Positions 51,396 to 57,054 of a stretch of DNA of 57,054 nt are shown in pieces. How positions within the stretch are numbered: the first letter of the stretch is position 1; every line of letters begins with the position of its first letter. A program made the position numbers and the translations under genes. Under the pieces are notes generated by a model, which saw only the letters and a list, made by a program, of their open reading frames with translations, did not search any database and was not told the origin of the DNA. This DNA is from Bacteroidota bacterium (GTDB lineage: Bacteria > Bacteroidota > Bacteroidia > Chitinophagales > Chitinophagaceae), in assembly GCA_023386045.1 (NCBI GenBank), contig JAEWKK010000025.1, positions 1-57,054 on the forward strand, in the 5' to 3' direction.

Positions 51396-52589
51396 ATGAT
51401 ACACCACCAGGTCCTTGTTATCGGCGGCGGTAATGCCGGTATTTCGGTAACGGCTCAATTATTAAGGAAGAATAAACACCTCGACATAGCCATAGTTGAT
51501 CCTTCAGAAAAACATTACTACCAGCCTGCATGGACGCTTGTTGGAGCAGGTGTGTTCAACATAAGAAATACGGTAAGAAACGAAGCTTCTGTCATTCCAA
51601 AGGGAGCCAAATGGATCAGGGAAAAAGCTGCCAGCTTTCAACCTGAACAAAATACGGTAACCTTATCTAATGGCGATGTGATCTCTTATGACTATCTGGT
51701 TGTTGCTCCGGGTATTCAGCTCAACTGGAATGATGTAAAAGGGTTAAAGGAAAACCTGGGAAGAAATGGGGTTTGTTCCAATTATAGTTTTGAAACGGCG
51801 CCCTATACTTTTGAATGCATCAAGAATCTCAAAAAAGGCAAGGCCATCTTTCACAATCCTCATACTCCTGTCAAATGTGGTGGTGCGCCTCACAAAATCA
51901 TGTATCTGGCAGCGCATTATTTTAAAAAACATGGTTTGCAGGATCAGGTCAAAATTGAATACTGGAGTGGTGGTACCAAATTATTCGCTATTCCCAAATA
52001 TGAAAAGACGCTGAAGGAAGTGATCATGAGGAATCACATTGACATGCAGTTCTACGTTAAGCTGGCTGAAATTGATGGAAACAATAAGCGAGCGAAGTTT
52101 ATAGGTTTTGGCGAGTTGAATAAAGACAGGGAATACTGGGTGGACTTTGACATGATCCATGTAACACCTCCGCAAAGTGCACCTGATTTTATCCGCAACA
52201 GTCCACTTGCTAATGAAGCAGGATGGGTGGATGTAAATAAACACAGCCTGCAGCATGTTCGATATGACAATATCTTTTCACTTGGAGATGCTTCAAGTTT
52301 GCCTACCTCAAAAACAGGTGCAGCCATTCGAAAGCAGGCGCCGGTTCTTGTAAAGAACCTGTTGGCGAAAATGCAGGGAAAAGCTTTGGAGGCTTCCTAT
52401 ACAGGTTATACTTCCTGCCCGGTTGTAACAGGTTATGGCAAACTGGTACTCGCAGAATTTGATTATAATAATGAACCAGTTGAAACTTTTCCTTTTGATC
52501 AGAGTAAAGAGAGGTGGAGCATGTACCAGTTAAAGAAAAGAGTACTGCCATGGCTTTACTGGCATAAAATTCTTCCGGGAAAAATGTAA
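51396..52589 (+). CDS. sqr: Sulfide:quinone oxidoreductase
   Basis: FAD-dependent enzyme of 397 aa that oxidises sulfide and reduces quinone at the membrane surface. The FAD motif is VIGGGNAGIS (residues 8-17). Candidate redox cysteines are C127 and C161 (VKCGGAPHK). The second FAD region is FSLGDASSLPTSKTGAAIRKQAP near residue 290. The HYYQPAWTLVGAG block is typical of the type II/mitochondria-like group. It forms a sulfide oxidation unit with the CstB-like protein and rhodanese, and ends at a strong terminator. Confidence 0.92.
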   Translation: MIHHQVLVIGGGNAGISVTAQLLRKNKHLDIAIVDPSEKHYYQPAWTLVGAGVFNIRNTVRNEASVIPKGAKWIREKAASFQPEQNTVTLSNGDVISYDYLVVAPGIQLNWNDVKGLKENLGRNGVCSNYSFETAPYTFECIKNLKKGKAIFHNPHTPVKCGGAPHKIMYLAAHYFKKHGLQDQVKIEYWSGGTKLFAIPKYEKTLKEVIMRNHIDMQFYVKLAEIDGNNKRAKFIGFGELNKDREYWVDFDMIHVTPPQSAPDFIRNSPLANEAGWVDVNKHSLQHVRYDNIFSLGDASSLPTSKTGAAIRKQAPVLVKNLLAKMQGKALEASYTGYTSCPVVTGYGKLVLAEFDYNNEPVETFPFDQSKERWSMYQLKKRVLPWLYWHKILPGKM

Positions 52590-52643
52590 GGACGACCAGT
52601 CACAGGTGATTTTGGATTTGTTTGTTTCATAAAGCAGGTTTGA

Positions 52644-52680
52644 ATAAAAAAGCCCCACAATTGCGGGGCTTTCTTTTTAT
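52644..52680. terminator. Bidirectional terminator between sqr and the E2 gene
   Basis: AAAGCCCC ... GGGGCTTT with an 8-base loop, A-rich on the left and T-rich on the right. It serves both convergent genes. Confidence 0.9.
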
Positions 52681-52690
52681 CAGTTGAACA

Positions 52691-54025
52691 TCAGAATTCC
52701 CTGTTGATGTCAAAACTTTCCAGTTCATTGGCTACAGCGGTCAGGAAGGTCGCACCAAGGCTGCCATCTACGATCCTGTGGTCATAGCTCATGGACAAAT
52801 ACATCATATGACGTATCGCGATGCTGTCGCCATGTGGCGTTTCAATTACTACAGGACGTTTTTTAATGGCTCCAACTGCAAGGATAGCTACTTGTGGCTG
52901 GTTGATGATGGGTGTTCCCATCAGGCTTCCAAAAGTTCCCACGTTGGTGAGCGTAAACGTTCCGTCTGAGATGTCTTCGGGTTTCAATTTATTATTGCGT
53001 GCACTGTCTGCCATGCCGGATACCTGCTTGGCGAGTCCTACCAGATTCAACTGGTCTGCATTGCGGATCACAGGAACAATCAGGTTGCCGCTTGGCAGGG
53101 CAGTGGCCATTCCAATATTGATATCTTTTTTGACAATGATCCTGTCGCCATCAATGGAGCTGTTGATCAGCGGGAATTTTTTGATACAACGAACAATAGC
53201 TTCAATGAACAAAGGAGTGAAAGTAATCTTGGTCCTTTCTCTTTTTTCAAATTCCTTTTTCACTTTTTCACGCCATAGAACAAGATTGGTAACATCGGCT
53301 TCAGTAAAAGAAGTGACATGTGGAGATGTACGCTTGCTGTTCACCATATGATTGGCGATGAGTTTGCGCATGCGATCCATTTCAATGATCTCAACATTGC
53401 CGGAAACAGGACCGTAAGTGGATTGTGTAGCCACTTCTTTCTGTTCTACTTTTTCAACAGGGATCACCATTTCTTTGGGTGCCTGCTGTGGCTGACTTTC
53501 AGCCTGAACCTTTCCGGATCTTTTATCGCTTACATACTGAAGAATGTCTTTTTTAGTAACACGGCCTTCATTTCCTGTTCCGGGTATTTTTTCCAGTTCA
53601 GTCATACTTACACCTTCCTGTGCGGCAATATTCAATACAAGTGGTGAATAAAAACGGTTTCCGGTTGACTGTTGTGCAGGGCTAGGGGTTGCAACCTGTG
53701 CCGGAGAGCTCACGGGCTGTGCCACCTGAGTTGTTGTAGCAGCTGGTGCAGGAGCTGGCTGCGAAGGCGTTGCATTTTCCGCTGCACCCGTCCTGATTCT
53801 GGCGATGACAGTGCCAATAGGTACTACATCGTTTACATTAAATAGAACTTCGGAAATGACGCCAGCTGCAGTTGAAGGAACTTCACTGTCAACTTTATCC
53901 GTTGCGATCTCCAATACTGTTTCATCCATCTGAACCGCATCGCCGGGATGCTTGTGCCATTTCAGAATGGTAGCTTCCATTATACTTTCGCCCATCTTAG
54001 GCATTACCAGGTCTACAGTGGCCAT
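52691..54025 (-). CDS. Dihydrolipoamide acyltransferase (E2) of a 2-oxoacid dehydrogenase complex
   Basis: E2 component of 444 aa. It has one lipoyl domain (residues 1-78, lipoylated K44 in ATDKVDS), an Ala/Pro-rich linker, a peripheral-subunit-binding domain (about 125-165, SPLVLNIAAQEGV) and a catalytic domain with SYDHRIVDGS near the C-terminus (active-site His). It may belong to the pyruvate, 2-oxoglutarate or branched-chain complex; no E1 or E3 gene is adjacent. Its presence shows that lipoate-dependent NAD-linked oxidation coexists with the ferredoxin-linked enzymes. Confidence 0.92.
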   Translation of the reverse strand: MATVDLVMPKMGESIMEATILKWHKHPGDAVQMDETVLEIATDKVDSEVPSTAAGVISEVLFNVNDVVPIGTVIARIRTGAAENATPSQPAPAPAATTTQVAQPVSSPAQVATPSPAQQSTGNRFYSPLVLNIAAQEGVSMTELEKIPGTGNEGRVTKKDILQYVSDKRSGKVQAESQPQQAPKEMVIPVEKVEQKEVATQSTYGPVSGNVEIIEMDRMRKLIANHMVNSKRTSPHVTSFTEADVTNLVLWREKVKKEFEKRERTKITFTPLFIEAIVRCIKKFPLINSSIDGDRIIVKKDINIGMATALPSGNLIVPVIRNADQLNLVGLAKQVSGMADSARNNKLKPEDISDGTFTLTNVGTFGSLMGTPIINQPQVAILAVGAIKKRPVVIETPHGDSIAIRHMMYLSMSYDHRIVDGSLGATFLTAVANELESFDINREF

Positions 54026-54124
54026 ATAGCAATTTTTTTATTTGTGGTCCAGGTGAATTGACTGAAAGTTTTTGATCAGTTCTTCCTGAACTTCTAAAGC
54101 GCGCCAAAAATAAGCAAAGCCATT

Positions 54125-55396
54125 TTATTCGCCTTCGGCTTCTTTAATAAAACGGTAAAGCAGGGTCAATGCAGTGTGGGCGGTCATTTCAATATTTCTT
54201 TCACGGTCAAAGCGAAAAAAAGCCTTATAAGTTTTTATTTTTTCCCGGTTTCCTACAGCCATCCAAACCGTGCCCACAGGTTTTTCATTGGTGCCGCCTT
54301 CAGGCCCCATAATGCCTGAAGTGGATATAGCATAATCAGATCCAACGGCTTTTATTACCCCGGTTACCATTTCTTTGACGGTTTCTTCACTTACCGCTCC
54401 AAAATCCTGGAGTGTCTGGCTTTTCACTCCCAATATATTTTCTTTTACCTGGTTGGCATAAGCTACTACGCTGCCATTGAAAATGCTTGAAGAACCTGCA
54501 TGTGAAGTGATCAGGTGAGCAATGTATCCACCGGTGCAGCTCTCTGCAGTGGCCATGGTTTTCTTTTTTCTTTTTAAAAGTTGACTGACCGCCATCTCAA
54601 GACTGATGTCCTCATCAGCAACCATCCATTCTTTTACCAGTGGTTTCAACTGGTCAAAATAGCCCTGCACTTTTTTTTCTTCTTCCTCTTTATTGGAAGA
54701 GCGCCCTGTTAATCTCAGTCTCACCAAACCATAAGCTGGGAGGTAGGCCAGTTTGATATCAGGAGGAAGATTATTTTCAAAGTCAACCAGTATATCAGCA
54801 ATGCTTGATTCTCCAATGCCTGATGTGATCAATGTACGGTGCACTACAGAGGGAAGTTCCAGGCTTTTCTTTAACCTGGGTATCACAGAATGGATCATCA
54901 GGCCCTTCATTTCATGCGGCACTCCTGGTAATGAAATATAACTGACTTTCCTGCCTGATTCATTTATTTCGAACCACATACCGGGTGCAGTTCCTCTAAG
55001 GTTTTGCAATACAGTACAACTCGCCGGAACTTCCGCCTGTTTGAGATTACGCTCTGTAACAGGCCTGTTTAGGTTTGTAAAGATGTTGATCACATTCTGT
55101 CGGGCTTCTTCATTCACAACAAGTTCGGTATGAAAGAATTCGCAGAGTGTGGGCTTGGTAATATCATCCGCAGTGGGTCCGAGGCCACCGGTGATAATGA
55201 CCAGGTCACAATCATTTGCCTGTTCTTTTAAGGCCGATAGAATTTGTTCTTTTACATCGCCGATCGCAATCCTTCTTTTTACCCAGATACCAATGCTGTT
55301 CAGCTCGCGGGAAATGAAAGCACTGTTGGTATCGATAGTTTGACCAATCAGCAGTTCATCACCAATGGTTATTATCGCCGCGTTAACTTCTTTCAT
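54125..55396 (-). CDS. cinA: CinA, nicotinamide-nucleotide amidase
   Basis: Protein of 423 aa with two domains. The N-terminal MoCF/COG1058 domain has GDELLIGQTIDTNSAFI and ITGGLGPTADD. The C-terminal PncC-type domain has ATAESCTGGYIAHLIT and SNGSVVAYAN-like (here FNGSVVAYANQVK), which deamidates nicotinamide mononucleotide for NAD recycling. The frame extends to 55528, but the family starts MKEVNAAIITIGDEL at 55396. It is divergent from dacB with only 36 bases between start codons. Confidence 0.93.
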   Translation of the reverse strand: MKEVNAAIITIGDELLIGQTIDTNSAFISRELNSIGIWVKRRIAIGDVKEQILSALKEQANDCDLVIITGGLGPTADDITKPTLCEFFHTELVVNEEARQNVINIFTNLNRPVTERNLKQAEVPASCTVLQNLRGTAPGMWFEINESGRKVSYISLPGVPHEMKGLMIHSVIPRLKKSLELPSVVHRTLITSGIGESSIADILVDFENNLPPDIKLAYLPAYGLVRLRLTGRSSNKEEEEKKVQGYFDQLKPLVKEWMVADEDISLEMAVSQLLKRKKKTMATAESCTGGYIAHLITSHAGSSSIFNGSVVAYANQVKENILGVKSQTLQDFGAVSEETVKEMVTGVIKAVGSDYAISTSGIMGPEGGTNEKPVGTVWMAVGNREKIKTYKAFFRFDRERNIEMTAHTALTLLYRFIKEAEGE

Positions 55397-55432
55397 CTGT
55401 GAATCACTTAATTTTAGCGCAATGTACGAACC

Positions 55433-56839
55433 ATGAAAAAATTCCTTTTCAGTTTCGCTTTTGCGGCGTTTTTCCTTCCTGGATTTTCTCAAACTATCAC
55501 AAATAAGCTCACCAGGGCCTATCATCAATTTGAAAAAGATGCGCAGCTCAGTAATGCCATTATCTCTTTATACGTGATCGATGGTAAAACCGGGCGTGTG
55601 GTCTTCGACAGGAATTCAAAAATTGGCCTGGCTCCGGCCTCCACGCAAAAGATCATTACGGCAGCTACAGCCTATGAATTGCTGGGACAGGAATTTCTTT
55701 ACAATACTGAATTCGGGTATACGGGTACCATTGAAGGCAATAACTTAAATGGTTCTATTTATATCAAAGCATCAGGAGATCCAACGCTTGGCAGCTGGAG
55801 ATGGAAACAGACCTCAGAAAATGAAGTGATGTCAAGAGTTGTGGCTTCATTCAAAAAAACAGGGATTGCTCAATACAGGAATTTAGTAATAGATCAGGAA
55901 GGCTGGGAAGGAGAGTCGATTCCGGATGGCTGGATCTGGCAAGACATCGGGAATTATTATGGTGCGGGTGCTGAAGTTCTCAACTGGAGAGAAAACCAGT
56001 ATGATTTGATACTGCAATCAGGAAAGAACATTGGAGATAAGGTGATGATCAAAGGAACCAACCCATACCTCTATCACTATGATTTTAATTCGTATGTTAT
56101 TTCGGCGGCAAAAGGCACGGGTGATCGCAGTTATATTTATCTGCCGGTCAATTCAAAAACCGGCATTGTGAGAGGTACCATACCCATAGGTCAGGACAAA
56201 TTTTTGATTTCCGGTGCCATGCCTTCACCAAAATTTCAGCTGGCTTCAACATTGATCGATTCCTTATCAAAATATGATATCAGGAAACAGGAAGAATCTG
56301 CAGGTCCAATTACCATGACAGCAGAAAAACCAACCCTGGAAAAGGTGACCATTATACATAGGGAACAGTCGCCCTCTCTTGACAGCATTGTTTACTGGTT
56401 TCTTCGTAAAAGCATCAATCTTTATGGAGAAGCGCTGGTAAAAACCATGGCTGCCAAAAACAGGGAGGAAGCAACAACTGTCAACGGGGTAAATCTGCTC
56501 AAGGATTTTTGGAAAGGAAAGGGGATAGCTGCAGGAGAATTAAATATGTCTGATGGCTCGGGGCTTTCACCACTGAACAGGGTGACCACACATGCACAGG
56601 TTCAGGTACTGAAGTATGCGAAGGACCAACCCTGGTTCAAGTCTTATTTTGATGCATTTCCCGAATACAATAAAATGAAAATGAAAAGTGGAACCATCAG
56701 TGATGTGAAATCTTTTTGTGGTTATCACCGTTCTTCCACAGGACAAGAATATATTTTTTCCTTTATTGTCAATAACTATAACGGCTCTTCTTCCACTCTT
56801 GTTCAAAAAATGTATGCGGTGCTGGATGAGCTGAAGTAG
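55433..56839 (+). CDS. dacB: D-alanyl-D-alanine carboxypeptidase/endopeptidase (PBP4)
   Basis: Periplasmic penicillin-binding protein of 468 aa with a signal peptide cleaved near PGFSQ. The catalytic SxxK motif is S70-T-Q-K73. The second motif lies in SDGSGLSPLNR and the third in KSGTISD. The long insert between the first and second motifs is typical of class C PBP4/DacB. It trims or opens peptidoglycan cross-links. Single gene, divergent from cinA. Confidence 0.93.
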   Translation: MKKFLFSFAFAAFFLPGFSQTITNKLTRAYHQFEKDAQLSNAIISLYVIDGKTGRVVFDRNSKIGLAPASTQKIITAATAYELLGQEFLYNTEFGYTGTIEGNNLNGSIYIKASGDPTLGSWRWKQTSENEVMSRVVASFKKTGIAQYRNLVIDQEGWEGESIPDGWIWQDIGNYYGAGAEVLNWRENQYDLILQSGKNIGDKVMIKGTNPYLYHYDFNSYVISAAKGTGDRSYIYLPVNSKTGIVRGTIPIGQDKFLISGAMPSPKFQLASTLIDSLSKYDIRKQEESAGPITMTAEKPTLEKVTIIHREQSPSLDSIVYWFLRKSINLYGEALVKTMAAKNREEATTVNGVNLLKDFWKGKGIAAGELNMSDGSGLSPLNRVTTHAQVQVLKYAKDQPWFKSYFDAFPEYNKMKMKSGTISDVKSFCGYHRSSTGQEYIFSFIVNNYNGSSSTLVQKMYAVLDELK

Positions 56840-56841
56840 GG

Positions 56842-56932
56842 TGAGTTATGGTCAGTGGTGAATAGTGAGTTGTGAGTATACTATCTGCCATTAGCCATAA
56901 GCCATTAGCCCTAAGCCCTAAGCCATAAGCTG
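56842..56932. repeat. Low-complexity 7-base repeats (TGAATAGTGAG and GCCATAA/GCCATTA)
   Basis: Just after dacB, a short block matching the reverse complement of the repeat at 206-322 (gtgaatagtgagttgtgag) is followed by six or seven copies of GCCATAA, GCCATTA or GCCCTAA. This explains the gap before the next gene. Confidence 0.75.
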
Positions 56933-56994
56933 TAGTTGCCTGAAATATGTTGACCGTTTTTGAGCTAATTAAATCAACTCAAAAAACGAAGCAT

Positions 56995-57054
56995 ATGGCT
57001 AAACCAGAACAGTTAAACGCAAAAAGTACAAGAGTCCATCGTTATTTTAGTGAA
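56995..57054 (+). CDS. Start of a probable IS3-type transposase (partial)
   Basis: An ATG-led frame runs off the window after 20 codons (MAKPEQLNAKSTRVHRYFSE). The tail resembles the start of Bacteroidota IS3-family OrfA proteins, which typically continue with EEFKR and a helix-turn-helix. Upstream, CGTTTTTGAG ... CTCAAAAAACG (56955-56988) is an inverted repeat that could be part of the element's end. The evidence is short, so the call is tentative. Confidence 0.45.
   Translation, partial: MAKPEQLNAKSTRVHRYFSE

Overview
The window looks like a chromosome segment of a Bacteroidota bacterium, most likely of the Chitinophagaceae type. The grounds are weak Shine-Dalgarno sequences, -7 boxes resembling TAnnTTTG, a 'GCKK' type lipobox, a complete MlaE-F-D style cassette, and AT-rich intergenic repeats typical of that phylum. 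No rRNA, tRNA, CRISPR array or prophage was seen. Coding density is high and many gene pairs overlap by ATGA.

Layout. 1-445: end of an unidentified gene and a short tandem repeat block. 445-6440: zinc alcohol dehydrogenase (+), then a translationally coupled DinB / second DnaE polymerase pair (-), then a repeat field built on AATCTGTG. 6441-20185 (-): one long co-directional cluster, ferredoxin - korA - korB - nuoA,B,C,D,H,I,J,K,L,M,N - a hypothetical gene. It has no nuoE, nuoF or nuoG. 20386-24431 (+): a YhbP-like flavin-split-barrel protein and a one-piece pyruvate:ferredoxin oxidoreductase. 24513-27484 (-): secreted or membrane proteins of unknown role. 27784-30593 (+): a four-gene branched-chain type 2-oxoacid:ferredoxin oxidoreductase (ferredoxin, VorB, VorA, VorC). 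30698-39289: small hypotheticals, a YD-type lipoprotein, a NIT-domain histidine kinase, a CPA1 Na+/H+ antiporter, a TPR-Arr (rifampin ADP-ribosyltransferase) fusion, DUF1801, DUF2892, DUF1003 and a YdjM-like membrane hydrolase. 39290-49474: a phospholipase-D family protein (-), then (+) a small-membrane-protein operon ending in an L,D-transpeptidase, three tandem universal stress proteins, mlaE-mlaF-mlaD, and a hypothetical gene with a Crp/Fnr regulator. 49512-52589 (+): sulfide oxidation genes (CstB-like persulfide dioxygenase-rhodanese, rhodanese, sulfide:quinone oxidoreductase). 52691-56839: E2 of a 2-oxoacid dehydrogenase, CinA, PBP4/DacB. 56840-57054: repeats and the start of a probable transposase.

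How it fits together. Three different 2-oxoacid:ferredoxin oxidoreductases and two dicluster ferredoxins sit beside a complex I that lacks its NADH-oxidising arm. The simplest reading is that reduced ferredoxin from 2-oxoglutarate, pyruvate and branched-chain oxoacids feeds complex I directly and the electrons pass to quinone. Sulfide:quinone oxidoreductase is a second quinone-reducing input.

The main regulatory observation is new to me. At least seven plus-strand promoters between 27.7 and 48.4 kb carry an FNR/CRP-type palindrome (TTGATnnnnATCAA or close). In each, the centre lies exactly 51.5 bp upstream of the first base of a -7-like element. These promoters precede the vor operon, a lipoprotein, a 54-aa membrane protein operon, two universal stress protein units, the mla cassette, and the hypothetical gene that leads into the Crp/Fnr gene itself. 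That regulator has an ExxSR recognition helix of the FNR type but no iron-sulfur cysteines. The window therefore appears to contain a compact, autoregulated, low-oxygen or redox-type regulon together with its regulator.
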